A stretch of 64,000 nt of DNA from an uncultured Ruminococcus sp. (GTDB taxonomy: Bacteria; Bacillota; Clostridia; Oscillospirales; Ruminococcaceae): the NCBI GenBank assembly GCA_900538575.1, contig UPZA01000009.1, forward strand, positions 1 to 64,000, read 5' to 3'. This document shows, piece by piece, positions 41,681 to 51,036 of the stretch (positions are counted from its first letter, which is position 1; each line of letters starts with the position of its first letter). Position numbers and translations under genes: made by a program. The notes under the pieces are model-generated. The model was not told where the DNA came from. It ran no database searches and worked only from the letters and a program-made list of their open reading frames with translations.

Positions 41681-44297
41681 ATTTAAATGCTTTCATAGAT
41701 TGTTTTAGCTTTTCCATCTTTTCTTCTGCTCTTAAAAGTTTTTCTCTTTCAGCCTCTATTAATTTTTCCGGAGCTTTGGAAATAAAGCCTTGGTTATTAA
41801 GCTTTCCGCTTAAAAAGTCTATGTCCTTTTGTACCTTTGCAATCTCCTTGTTTAAACGTGCCGTCTCCTTTTCCTTATCAATTAGATCCGTAAGCGGAAT
41901 AAAAAGTCTTGCACTGTCTGTAACTGCTGTTACAGATTCAGCGATGTCATATTTTTCTGATACTTCAATTTCAGTAGCTGAAGCAAGTCTTTCAAAAAAT
42001 ATGCTGCATTTATTAAATAATTCGATGTCTTTCGTTTCAATATATATTTTTGCTTTAACTGAAGGCGGTACATTCATTTCTGTTCTTCTGTTTCTAACCG
42101 CTTTAATTGCATCTATTATTTTTGAGAAATCATCTTCTTCCTGTTTATAAGAATATTTTTCATTATAAACGGGATAGTCAGAAATCATAATCGGACTACT
42201 CTGATCAGTTAGTACCTGCCATATTTCTTCTGTGATATAAGGCATAAATGGATGCAGAAGCTTGAGCATTCCCTTCATAACCCAAACTAAAACAGATTGA
42301 GCCGTAGCTTTTGTTTCTCCTCCTTCTTGTATTCTTGGTTTTGTCAGTTCAATATACCAATCGCAATATATATCCCATATAAAGTCATAAAGCTTTGAAA
42401 CTGCAACTCCGAGCTCAAATTTTTCAAGATTATAATTAACCTCTTTTGCAAGTGTATTAAATTTACTTACAATCCATTTATCTTCTATATTTAAATATTC
42501 CGGGAGATCGCCGCGCTTAAAATCGTCGTCAAGATTCATTATAATAAATCTTGAAGCATTCCATAGCTTATTAGCAAAGTTTCTTGCCGACTTTACTTTT
42601 TCTTCAATATATCTCATATCATTTCCGGGGGAGTTACCTGTAGCGAGCATGAATCTTAATGCGTCGGCGCCGTATTTATCTATTACTTCAAGAGGATCAA
42701 TACCATTGCCAAGAGATTTTGACATTTTTCTTCCCTGTGAATCACGTACAAGTCCGTGAATGAGCACGGTTTTAAACGGAACCTGTCCGGTATACTCAAT
42801 ACCTGAAAACATCATTCTCATTACCCAGAATGGAATTATGTCATAACCCGTCACAAGAGTATTGGTAGGATAAAAATAATTGAAATCGTCAGATTTATCA
42901 GGCCATCCTAATGTGGAAAACGGCCATAGTGCGGACGAAAACCATGTGTCAAGAGTATCGGGATCCTGTCTCATTTCTAATCCACATTTAGGACAAATTG
43001 CTTTATTTTCTTTTGTAACTGTCATTTTACCACACTTGTCACAATAAAAAGCAGGTATCTGATGTCCCCACCAGATTTGTCTTGATATACACCAATCTCT
43101 AATATTTTCAAGCCAGTGAAAATAAATTTTATCAAATCTCTCAGGTACGAATTTTGTTTCGCCCTTTTTGACAGCATCAATAGCTGGCTTGGCAAGCGGC
43201 TTCATTTTTACAAACCATTGAGTAGATACTTTTGGTTCAACTGTTGTACCGCATCTATAGCATGTTCCAACATTGTGACTGTAATCTTCTATTTTAACGA
43301 GAGCGCCTTCGGCTTCCAGATCTGAAACAATTGCTTTTCTTGCCTCATATCTGTCCATGCCGGCATATTTGGGGTAATCATCGGTAATTTTAGCGTCATC
43401 TGTCATAACATTTATAACCGGAAGATTATGACGAAGACCTACTTCAAAATCATTGGGATCGTGTGCCGGCGTAATTTTAACTACTCCCGTACCGAAATCC
43501 ATTTCTACATAGCTGTCTGCAACAATAGGTATTTCTCTATGAACAATTGGAAGTATAACAGTTTTCCCAATAAGATTTTTATAACGTTCGTCATCAGGAT
43601 TTACAGCAACCGCCGTATCCCCCAGAAGAGTTTCAGGACGTGTAGTAGCTAATTCTAGATAATCGTTGCTGTCCTTAATTTTATATCTGAGATGCCAGAA
43701 ATATCCTGATTGATCTTCATATTCAACTTCAGCGTCAGACAGCGAGGTTTTACAGTTTGGACACCAGTTAATAATTCTTTCTCCCCTGTAAATAAGGTCT
43801 TTATTATAGTAATTTACAAAAGCTTCTTTAACAGCTTTTGAACAGCCTTCATCCATTGTAAAACGTTCCCTTGACCAATCGCATGAGGAGCCAAGTTTTT
43901 TTAGTTGTTCTACTATACGTCCGCCGTATTTTTCTTTCCATTCCCATGCGCGCTTCATAAAGCCTTCTCGTCCAAGGTCTTCTTTGGTTATACCTTCTTT
44001 TTTCATGGATTCAACGATTTTAGCTTCAGTTGCAATTGCAGCATGATCGGTTCCCGGAAGCCATAATGCAGCGTAACCGGACATTCTCTTCCATCTTATG
44101 AGTATATCCTGAAGAGTTTCGTCGAGCGCATGTCCCATATGAAGCTGACCTGTAATATTCGGGGGAGGTATAACAATGGTATAAGGCTTTTTGTTTTTAT
44201 CAATTTCAGCCTTAAAGCAGTTGTTTTCATTCCAGTACTTATAAATTCTGTCCTCAAAATCTTTGGGACTATAAGATTTTGCAAGTTCCTTTCTCAT
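41679..44297 (-). CDS. valS: Valyl-tRNA synthetase
   Basis: 872 residues from the ATG at 44297 (TTGGAG upstream); a longer frame upstream runs through the leader hairpin and is not used. Class I synthetase: HMGH (about 54) in PPNITGQLHMGHALDE, an editing domain, zinc-type Cys pairs (CDKCGKM and CPKCGLEM), KMSKS (about 522), an anticodon-binding helical domain and the C-terminal coiled coil (last ~65 residues) typical of ValRS. It charges tRNA-Val. Expression is probably controlled by the attenuator-like leader at 44330-44497. Confidence 0.98.
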   Translation of the reverse strand: MRKELAKSYSPKDFEDRIYKYWNENNCFKAEIDKNKKPYTIVIPPPNITGQLHMGHALDETLQDILIRWKRMSGYAALWLPGTDHAAIATEAKIVESMKKEGITKEDLGREGFMKRAWEWKEKYGGRIVEQLKKLGSSCDWSRERFTMDEGCSKAVKEAFVNYYNKDLIYRGERIINWCPNCKTSLSDAEVEYEDQSGYFWHLRYKIKDSNDYLELATTRPETLLGDTAVAVNPDDERYKNLIGKTVILPIVHREIPIVADSYVEMDFGTGVVKITPAHDPNDFEVGLRHNLPVINVMTDDAKITDDYPKYAGMDRYEARKAIVSDLEAEGALVKIEDYSHNVGTCYRCGTTVEPKVSTQWFVKMKPLAKPAIDAVKKGETKFVPERFDKIYFHWLENIRDWCISRQIWWGHQIPAFYCDKCGKMTVTKENKAICPKCGLEMRQDPDTLDTWFSSALWPFSTLGWPDKSDDFNYFYPTNTLVTGYDIIPFWVMRMMFSGIEYTGQVPFKTVLIHGLVRDSQGRKMSKSLGNGIDPLEVIDKYGADALRFMLATGNSPGNDMRYIEEKVKSARNFANKLWNASRFIIMNLDDDFKRGDLPEYLNIEDKWIVSKFNTLAKEVNYNLEKFELGVAVSKLYDFIWDIYCDWYIELTKPRIQEGGETKATAQSVLVWVMKGMLKLLHPFMPYITEEIWQVLTDQSSPIMISDYPVYNEKYSYKQEEDDFSKIIDAIKAVRNRRTEMNVPPSVKAKIYIETKDIELFNKCSIFFERLASATEIEVSEKYDIAESVTAVTDSARLFIPLTDLIDKEKETARLNKEIAKVQKDIDFLSGKLNNQGFISKAPEKLIEAEREKLLRAEEKMEKLKQSMKAFK

Positions 44298-44329
44298 TTT
44301 AAACATCTCCAATTCATAATACAAAATAA

Positions 44330-44371
44330 ACAGCCTATGCAGAGTACTTGTATTTACTGCTTCAAGGCTGT
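44330..44371 (-). terminator. valS leader terminator (attenuator, hairpin 3:4)
   Basis: On the minus strand ACAGCCT (44371-44365) pairs with AGGCTGT (44336-44330), and inside it GCAG (44360-44357) with CTGC (44342-44339); a TTATTTTGT tail follows. The inner 5' arm also pairs perfectly with bases just after the leader-peptide stop, giving a competing antiterminator. Confidence 0.7.
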
Positions 44372-44409
44372 CATAATACATATTAAAAATAATCATGAAT
44401 AGCAGTAAA
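44353..44409 (-). promoter_or_regulatory. valS leader antiterminator pairing (2:3)
   Basis: TTTACTGCT (44409-44401) and AGCAGTAAA (44361-44353) are 9-bp perfect complements. Segment 2 starts about 5 nt after the leader-peptide stop codon; segment 3 includes the inner 5' arm of the terminator, so the two folds exclude each other. A third fold, AAACGTCTA (44429-44421) with TAGATGTTT (44416-44408), pairs the end of the leader ORF with segment 2 (1:2 hairpin). Confidence 0.7.
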
Positions 44410-44413
44410 ACAT

Positions 44414-44467
44414 CTAAAAATAGACGTTTCTGACTACATATTCGCTTGTATAAAAGTGAATTTTCAT
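44414..44467 (-). CDS. Putative valS leader peptide, 17 residues with three Val codons
   Basis: A short frame with a GGAG ribosome binding site (44477-44474) 6 nt ahead of its ATG encodes MKIHFYTSEYVVRNVYF. Val codons lie at positions 11, 12 and 15 (GTA GTC ... GTC). It begins about 30 nt after a consensus promoter and ends 117 nt before valS. The stop codon is adjacent to segment 2 of the competing hairpins, as in leader peptides of the trp/his/ilv type. Not demonstrated to be translated. Confidence 0.7.
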   Translation of the reverse strand: MKIHFYTSEYVVRNVYF

Positions 44468-44502
44468 AATTATCTCCGATTCATTGGTAAACTTTCTTTT
44501 TA

Positions 44503-44531
44503 ATTATACTTTATTGGATTAATTTTGTCAA
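44503..44531 (-). promoter_or_regulatory. Promoter of valS
   Basis: Minus strand exact consensus: TTGACA (44531-44526), 17-bp spacer, TATAAT (44508-44503). The leader to valS is about 200 nt. Confidence 0.85.
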
Positions 44532-44612
44532 GAATATTGAATTATAAATATCGTTATAATATGAGAAAACAGTAACTGAAAATTGATTAACTAAAATTAC
44601 AGTACCTTAAAC

Positions 44613-44641
44613 TTGCAAAAATGTATAATTTGTGGTATTAT
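44613..44641 (+). promoter_or_regulatory. Promoter of the topoisomerase pair
   Basis: TTGCAA (44613-44618), 17-bp spacer, TATTAT (44636-44641), 35 bp before the start codon. Confidence 0.7.
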
Positions 44642-44675
44642 TAAATAGTTTGAGATTTAAGAAGGGGCATAAATT

Positions 44676-46658
44676 ATGGCAAAAAAAAATCAGGATTATG
44701 GTAATGAGAGTATTACCATGCTGAAAGGTCCGGATAAAGTCAGAAAACGTCCGGGAGTTATTTTTGGTTCTGACGGGCTTGACGGATGCGAACATTCAAT
44801 ATTTGAAGTAATATCCAATTCCATTGATGAGGCTCGCTCAGGATTTGGCAATAAAATAATTGTAACTAAATATATTGATAATGTGATAGAAGTAGAGGAT
44901 TTTGGCAGAGGATGTCCTGTTGATTTCAATAAAACGGAACAGCGTTATAATTGGGAGCTTGTATACTGCGAGCTTTATGCCGGAGGCAAGTACGATGACA
45001 ATTCTGAAATGTATGAATATTCTCTCGGACTTAACGGTCTTGGACTTTGTTCAACTCAGTTTGCTTCTGAATTTATGGACGTCGAAGTAGTCAGAGACGG
45101 ATACAAATATAACCTTCATTTTGAAAAGGGAGAAAATATAGGGGGATTGACTAAAAAAAAGACCGCTCAAAAGCAAACAGGTACAAAAACCAAATGGAAA
45201 CCGGATTTAGAAGTATTTACAGATATTAACGCCGAAGATGATTTTTTTAGAGACGTTTTAAAACGTCAGGCCGTTATAAATCCTAATCTTCTTTTTATTT
45301 ATCGTAGTCAAAATGAGGACGGTTCATTTAGTGAAACTGAATATATTTATGAGAATGGTATAACCGATTATGTAAATGAAATTGCAAACGGGCAGAATTT
45401 TACATCGGTTCAGTTTTGGCAGACAGAAAAAAAAGGCCGCGACAGAGACGATAAATCGGAATATAAGGTTAAGATGTCCTTTGCGCTTACATTTTCTAAT
45501 CAAATTAAAAAAATAGAATATTATCATAATTCAAGCTTTCTCGAGCACGGCGGCTCTCCGGAAAGGGCAGTAAAGCAGGCTTTCGTTTCACAAATAGATT
45601 CGTACTTGAAACAAAATGATAAATATAAACAGAATGAGGGAAAAATAACCTTTGCTGATGTTGAAGATTGTCTGATACTTGTTTCATCGTCTTTTTCGAC
45701 TCAGACTTCATATGAAAATCAAACTAAAAAATCTATTACTAATAAATTTATATATGAGTCGATGACAGAATTCCTAAAGCATCAGCTTGAAGTTTATTTT
45801 ATAGAAAATCCTGATGAAGCTCTGAAAATATCTGAGCAAATTATGGTAAACAAACGCAGCCGTGAAAATGCTGAAAAAACGCGTTTGAATTTAAAGAAAA
45901 AGCTTGCGGGAACAATAGATTTATCTAATATGGTAAAAAAGTTTGTTGATTGCCGCACGAAGGACGTAAACAGACGAGAGCTTTATATAGTAGAAGGAGA
46001 TTCGGCTCTCGGATCCGTAAAACTTGCAAGGGAATCTGAATTTCAGGCGGTTATACCCATAAGAGGGAAAATACTTAATTGTCTTAAAGCAGATTTTAAT
46101 AAAATTTTTAAGAATGATATTATTGTTGATATAATAAAGGTATTGGGATGCGGCGTTGAAGTAAGAACCAAAGCAAACAAGGATTTTTCTTATTTTAATC
46201 TTGACGGACTGAAATGGAATAAAATAGTAATATGTACAGACGCTGATGTAGACGGTTTTCAGATACGTACCTTGATACTGACAATGCTTTACAGATTAAC
46301 GCCTACATTGATTGAACAGGGCTATGTATATATCGCTGAATCGCCTTTGTTTGAGATTACTACTAAAGATAAAACTTTTTTCGCTTATAATGAAAAGGAA
46401 AAAAGCGATATATTAAAAATTATCGGAAATAAAAAATATACCCTCCAGCGTTCTAAAGGACTCGGCGAAAATGAGCCTGACATGATGTCGTTGACTACTA
46501 TGAATCCAGAAACGCGTCGTCTGATAAAAGTCACTCCGGATAGTTTTGAAGAAACAGTTCATATGTTTGATATGCTTTTAGGAGATGATTTACAGGGACG
46601 AAAAGATTATATTTCAAAATATGGAAGCGACTATTTGGATATGGCGGATATTTCATAA
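44676..46658 (+). CDS. Type IIA DNA topoisomerase subunit B (divergent GyrB/ParE-like)
   Basis: 660 residues. GHKL ATPase domain (about 1-230) with NSIDEA and the GLNGLGL lid; transducer (about 230-400); TOPRIM with EGDSALGS (about 443) and DADVDGFQIRT (about 522); C-terminal QRSKGLGE. It departs from gyrase at sites usually invariant: KRPGVIFGS for KRPGMYIGS, and SALGS for SAGGS. The next gene is the A subunit, so the pair forms a complete enzyme, probably a topoisomerase IV-like second enzyme of clostridia rather than the housekeeping gyrase. Confidence 0.88.
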   Translation: MAKKNQDYGNESITMLKGPDKVRKRPGVIFGSDGLDGCEHSIFEVISNSIDEARSGFGNKIIVTKYIDNVIEVEDFGRGCPVDFNKTEQRYNWELVYCELYAGGKYDDNSEMYEYSLGLNGLGLCSTQFASEFMDVEVVRDGYKYNLHFEKGENIGGLTKKKTAQKQTGTKTKWKPDLEVFTDINAEDDFFRDVLKRQAVINPNLLFIYRSQNEDGSFSETEYIYENGITDYVNEIANGQNFTSVQFWQTEKKGRDRDDKSEYKVKMSFALTFSNQIKKIEYYHNSSFLEHGGSPERAVKQAFVSQIDSYLKQNDKYKQNEGKITFADVEDCLILVSSSFSTQTSYENQTKKSITNKFIYESMTEFLKHQLEVYFIENPDEALKISEQIMVNKRSRENAEKTRLNLKKKLAGTIDLSNMVKKFVDCRTKDVNRRELYIVEGDSALGSVKLARESEFQAVIPIRGKILNCLKADFNKIFKNDIIVDIIKVLGCGVEVRTKANKDFSYFNLDGLKWNKIVICTDADVDGFQIRTLILTMLYRLTPTLIEQGYVYIAESPLFEITTKDKTFFAYNEKEKSDILKIIGNKKYTLQRSKGLGENEPDMMSLTTMNPETRRLIKVTPDSFEETVHMFDMLLGDDLQGRKDYISKYGSDYLDMADIS

Positions 46659-46682
46659 ATACGGTTTAAAGGAGTGAACAAA

Positions 46683-48920
46683 ATGCCTAAAAAAAGCAAA
46701 GACGGCTCTGGCAAAATAAAAAGAAATTATCCCGATGCGTTTATTGAAAACGCGGGTATAGTTGTTCAGGAAAAAATAACGGATACTCTTGAAAAAAATT
46801 ATATGCCTTATGCTATGAGCGTCATTGTTTCAAGAGCCCTTCCTGAGATTGACGGCTTTAAGCCTTCACACCGAAAATTGCTTTATACTATGTATAAGCA
46901 AGGACTGCTGACAGGGAAAAGAACCAAGTCGGCAAATGTAGTTGGTGAAACTATGAAGCTTAATCCTCACGGAGACGGTGCAATTTATGAAACTATGGTT
47001 AGGCTTTCAAGAGGAAATGAAACGCTGCTTCATCCGTATGTTGATTCAAAGGGTAATTTCGGAAAATCATATTCAAGGGATATGGCATATGCCGCGTCAA
47101 GATATACCGAAGTAAAGCTTGATCCAATATGCAACGAACTTTTCAGAGATATAGATAAAGATACAGTTGATTTTGTACCTAATTATGATAATTCTACTAC
47201 CGAGCCTACATTATTTCCGACTACTTTTCCGACAATACTGGTAAATGCGAACATGGGAATAGCAGTATCAATGGCAAGCAGTGTGTGTCCATTTAATCTG
47301 GCTGAGGTATGTGAAACATGTATAGCGTATATAAAAAATCCTGATCACGATATTATAAGCACTTTAAAAGGCCCGGATTTTCCGGGAGGCGGATTTATGC
47401 TTTATGATGAAGAGGAAATAAAAGAAATTTTCCGAACGGGGAGAGGCTCTATAAAGCTGCGATCCAAGTATAATTACGATAAATCTGCAAATTGCATTGA
47501 AATAACCCAGATTCCTTATAGCACTACTATTGAGGCGATAATAGAAAAAATAATTGATTTGATAAAACAGGGGAAAATCAAGGAAATTTCGTATATACGC
47601 GATGAAACAGATTTGAACGGTCTTAAAATAGCGATAGATTTAAAAAGGGGAGTGGATCCGGAGAAGTTAATGAACAAGCTTTTTAAGCTTACTCCTCTTC
47701 AGGATAATTATTCATGTAATTTCAATATTCTTATCGGCGGAGTTCCGCGGGTTATGGGAATTAGAGAAATATTAGGAGAATGGGTGGCATTCAGAGAAGA
47801 ATGCGTTAAAAGACGGGTTTATTTTGATCTAAATAAAAATAAACAAAAGCTTCATCTTCTTAAAGGTCTTGAAAAAATTTTATTAGATATAGACAAGGCA
47901 ATAAAAATTGTAAGAGAAACCGAGGAAGAAAACGAAGTTATTCCAAATTTGATGACGGGATTTGGGATAGATGAAACACAGGCTGAATATGTAGCGGAAA
48001 TAAAGCTCCGGCATCTTAATCGCGAGTATATATTAAATCGATTAAAGGAAATAGAGAATCTTGAAAAAGATATAAGTGAAATGGAAGGTATACTTTCTGA
48101 TAAGAAAAAGGTCAGAAATATAATTATATCAGAACTTCGAAATGTCGCAAAAAAATACAGCAAACCAAGAAATACTATGTTTTATTATAAAAATGATATA
48201 GTCGAACCAGATTTTGAAGAGGAAACGCCGGATTATCCGGTTAATATATTTTTATCTGAAAGCGGATATCTTAAAAAGATTACTCCTCAATCACTTCGGA
48301 TGAGCAATGAACAGAAGCTTAAAGACGGAGATAGAATTATAGCTCATTACGAAGTTACAAACAAAACTGACTTATTATTCTTTACCAATCAATGTCAGGT
48401 TTATAAAACAAAAGCGTCGGCTTTCGATGATACTAAGGCAAGCGTGTTAGGAGATTATATACCTGTTAAACTTGGTTTTGATGAAAACGAAAGTCTTGTA
48501 TATATGGCAGTGACCGACAATTATGAAGGGTACATGCTGTTTTTCTTTAAAAACGGAAAAGCGGCGAAAGTATATCTTTCATCTTATGCAACTAAAACAA
48601 ACCGAAAAAAACTTGCCAATGCGTATTCAGGAAAGCATGAACTTATTTATATCTGTCAGATCAATGAAGATATTGACGTTATCGCAAAATCATCTTCCGG
48701 AAAAGCTTTGATTTTTAATACATCGCTGTTGAATTCTAAATCTTCTCGTGATACTATCGGAGTACAGGTTATGAATCTGAAGGAAAATGAAATAATGGAA
48801 AATGCAATAAGTATTAAGGAAGATGATTTGAAGAAATATAAAAAATATATTTCTTTAAAAATACCGGCTTCAGGAATAAGCTCAAAGGATTTAATGAATA
48901 TAGACCAGTTAAAATTATAG
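46683..48920 (+). CDS. Type IIA DNA topoisomerase subunit A (divergent GyrA/ParC-like)
   Basis: 745 residues from the ATG at 46683 (AAAGGAG upstream). Breakage-reunion domain with MPYAMSVIVSRALPEIDGFKPSHRK, catalytic Tyr (about 140) in ASRYTEVKL, then a coiled-coil arm and a C-terminal beta-pinwheel region that lacks the GyrA box (QRRGGKG), suggesting no DNA wrapping and so decatenase-like activity. It follows the B subunit by 24 nt. ParC-like by behaviour, but paralogous to both ParC and GyrA. Confidence 0.88.
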   Translation: MPKKSKDGSGKIKRNYPDAFIENAGIVVQEKITDTLEKNYMPYAMSVIVSRALPEIDGFKPSHRKLLYTMYKQGLLTGKRTKSANVVGETMKLNPHGDGAIYETMVRLSRGNETLLHPYVDSKGNFGKSYSRDMAYAASRYTEVKLDPICNELFRDIDKDTVDFVPNYDNSTTEPTLFPTTFPTILVNANMGIAVSMASSVCPFNLAEVCETCIAYIKNPDHDIISTLKGPDFPGGGFMLYDEEEIKEIFRTGRGSIKLRSKYNYDKSANCIEITQIPYSTTIEAIIEKIIDLIKQGKIKEISYIRDETDLNGLKIAIDLKRGVDPEKLMNKLFKLTPLQDNYSCNFNILIGGVPRVMGIREILGEWVAFREECVKRRVYFDLNKNKQKLHLLKGLEKILLDIDKAIKIVRETEEENEVIPNLMTGFGIDETQAEYVAEIKLRHLNREYILNRLKEIENLEKDISEMEGILSDKKKVRNIIISELRNVAKKYSKPRNTMFYYKNDIVEPDFEEETPDYPVNIFLSESGYLKKITPQSLRMSNEQKLKDGDRIIAHYEVTNKTDLLFFTNQCQVYKTKASAFDDTKASVLGDYIPVKLGFDENESLVYMAVTDNYEGYMLFFFKNGKAAKVYLSSYATKTNRKKLANAYSGKHELIYICQINEDIDVIAKSSSGKALIFNTSLLNSKSSRDTIGVQVMNLKENEIMENAISIKEDDLKKYKKYISLKIPASGISSKDLMNIDQLKL

Positions 48921-49019
48921 TAAATTTGATAATAATGTATAAAATATCAGATTATATTTATCCTAAATTTGCAGATTTTGTCGTTTTTTCAGTTTGGTAT
49001 GTACTTTTTTCATTGTCTA

Positions 49020-49028
49020 TGTTATAAT
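49020..49028 (+). promoter_or_regulatory. Extended -10 promoter of the Na/Pi cotransporter gene
   Basis: TGTTATAAT gives a TGn extended -10 with TATAAT at 49023-49028; no clear -35 is present at the right distance. Confidence 0.5.
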
Positions 49029-49107
49029 GAATGTGCTTGTGTTAAATAATAGTAAAATACAAGTAAAAAAATATAAAAGTATAGAGGGCGCTTCTTGGGA
49101 GGAAGTT

Positions 49108-50907
49108 ATGTCAACAACTGAAATAATTCAAATTTGTATTACTACCTTCGGCGGTATTGCCTTGCTTCTTTACGGTATGCATATTCTGGGAGCAGGGTTG
49201 GAGAAAATTTCCGGCGGAAAAATGGAAAAAATATTAGAAAAGCTCACAAATAACATATTTAAGGCTGTTATTTTGGGCGCCTTGGTTACTGCGGTAATTC
49301 AAAGCTCAAGCGCAACGACAGTTATAGTCGTAGGTCTTGTTAATTCCGGTATTTTAAAGCTATCGTCTGCCGTAGGCATCATAATGGGAGCAAATATAGG
49401 AACTACTATAACCGGACAGATTTTAAGATTAGGAGATCTTGAAAACAACGAATCTCTTGGAACCGCCATGGAATTCCTTACACCGACATACCTTGCTCCA
49501 TTCTTAGCTATAATTGGAATATTGATTATTATGATTACTAAGAAGGATAACATAAAATCAATAGGCGATATTTGTCTTGGACTTGGTATTTTATTTACAG
49601 GAATGCTTTCTCTTACCGATTCCGTTAAACCTCTTTCTGAGCTTGAGGCATTTAGAAGCGTATTTGCAAGCTTGGAAAATCCTGTTCTTGGAATATTGGC
49701 AGGTACAATTATAACGGCTGTAATACAAAGCTCTTCAGCTTCAATCGGTATTTTACAGGCAGTTTCAACTACGGGTTTGCTTAAATTTTCAGCAGCTTTC
49801 CCTATTATTATGGGACAAAATATCGGTACGTGCTCTACGTCCATAATTTCAAGTATAGGCGCAAGCAAAAACGCAAAACGCGCCGCTATGGTTCATTTTT
49901 ATTTCAATCTTATAGGAACCTTGATTTTTCTTGTGTTTATTTATATCTTAAAAGCTGCCGGAATGATTGATGGCTGGAATAATGTTATGGATATGGGTTC
50001 GATAGCCAACTTTCACACATTTTTTAATGTAGTAGTTACTTTGATCTTTATTCCATTTCATAAGCTGCTTGAAAAGCTCGCTGTTCTGACAATAAGAAAT
50101 TCACCTGAAGAAGATGATGACGATTCTGCAATGGATACGGGTGAAAGTATGCTTGATTCACGTTTTCTCAAGTCTCCGTCGCTCGCTATACAGCATGCAA
50201 AAAATGCCGTTGCTTATATGGGAAATTTATCAAAAAAGAATTTTCAATTAAGCTGCGAGCTATATGAAAATTTTGATATTAAAGGTATTGAAAAAATTAA
50301 AGAACGCGAAAGTATTATCGATCGTATAGAAGATAAACTTAATTCTTATCTTGTTTCTATTACAGATTGTGAGCTTAATGCAACTGAAAGTAGGAGCGTT
50401 ACTTCCTTAATTCATACAATCACTGACTTTGAAAGAATAGGCGATTATGCATATAATATAATGGAGCGTGCTGAAAATATGCATGATAAAGAACAGGCGC
50501 TATCAGAAGAAGCTATCAGAGATATGAAGCTTATATCATCTGCGGTAACAGAAATTATAGAAATGGCAGTTATGACTGTCGAATATGACGATTCTGAAAC
50601 CGCTATTAAAATCGAGCCTTTAGAAGAAACTATTGATCAGTTGGAATATAAACTTAAAAACAGACATATAGACAGATTAAAAGAAGGAAGCTGTGCTATT
50701 GACCGCGGAGTTCATTTCCTTGATATTTTATCCGATATGGAAAGAGTAGCAGATCATTGTTCAAATATAGGAGTTCATATACTGACTAAGAATAATCCTA
50801 AAGACGAACTCAATCACCACGAATATATTCAAAGAATTCATAAGGGAGAATCTAAAGAATATATGGACGCTTTTAATGAATATTCTATAAAATATAATAT
50901 AAATTAA
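49108..50907 (+). CDS. Na/Pi cotransporter family protein with PhoU domain
   Basis: 599 residues from the ATG at 49108 (GGGAGGAAG upstream). Two inverted Na/Pi-cotransporter repeats: TAVIQSSSATTVIVVG (about 70) and TAVIQSSSASIGILQA (about 210), each with the QSSS motif that forms the transport site. About eight membrane segments to residue 340, then a cytoplasmic PhoU-like helical domain (about 370-575). Such proteins take up phosphate with sodium; the PhoU part probably regulates. Single gene, terminator after it. Confidence 0.93.
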   Translation: MSTTEIIQICITTFGGIALLLYGMHILGAGLEKISGGKMEKILEKLTNNIFKAVILGALVTAVIQSSSATTVIVVGLVNSGILKLSSAVGIIMGANIGTTITGQILRLGDLENNESLGTAMEFLTPTYLAPFLAIIGILIIMITKKDNIKSIGDICLGLGILFTGMLSLTDSVKPLSELEAFRSVFASLENPVLGILAGTIITAVIQSSSASIGILQAVSTTGLLKFSAAFPIIMGQNIGTCSTSIISSIGASKNAKRAAMVHFYFNLIGTLIFLVFIYILKAAGMIDGWNNVMDMGSIANFHTFFNVVVTLIFIPFHKLLEKLAVLTIRNSPEEDDDDSAMDTGESMLDSRFLKSPSLAIQHAKNAVAYMGNLSKKNFQLSCELYENFDIKGIEKIKERESIIDRIEDKLNSYLVSITDCELNATESRSVTSLIHTITDFERIGDYAYNIMERAENMHDKEQALSEEAIRDMKLISSAVTEIIEMAVMTVEYDDSETAIKIEPLEETIDQLEYKLKNRHIDRLKEGSCAIDRGVHFLDILSDMERVADHCSNIGVHILTKNNPKDELNHHEYIQRIHKGESKEYMDAFNEYSIKYNIN

Positions 50908-50915
50908 AATATAGT

Positions 50916-50959
50916 AAAAAGGAGTAAAACAAGTTGCTTAACTTGACTTACTCCTTTTT
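50916..50959 (+). terminator. Terminator after the Na/Pi cotransporter gene
   Basis: AAAAAGGAGTAA / TTACTCCTTTTT outer stem with an inner CAAGTT-gctt-AACTTG hairpin, T-run at the end. Confidence 0.9.
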
Positions 50960-50976
50960 ATAATAAATAAAGAAAT

Positions 50977-51027
50977 TCCCCTTTTGTTTAACGAAGCTTA
51001 TTAAACCGCATTATGGCAAAAGGGGGA
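50977..51027 (-). terminator. Terminator after clpB
   Basis: TCCCCTTTTG (50977-50986) pairs with CAAAAGGGGGA (51017-51027) around a large loop; read from the minus strand it lies directly behind clpB. Confidence 0.6.
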
Positions 51028-51036
51028 TATATGATT

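Noticed and set aside
44298..44500. T-box riboswitch upstream of valS
   Set aside because: It was the first guess for a Firmicute valS, but no TGGNACCGCG-type antiterminator, specifier stem or AGTA/GNUG boxes could be placed. The leader ORF with competing hairpins explains the region better.
49299..49868. 189-codon minus-strand frame inside the Na/Pi cotransporter gene
   Set aside because: It is a shadow of a well-supported gene with no ribosome binding site and no recognisable protein. The same applies to frames opposite clpB (52052-52522) and prepilin peptidase (34731-35219).
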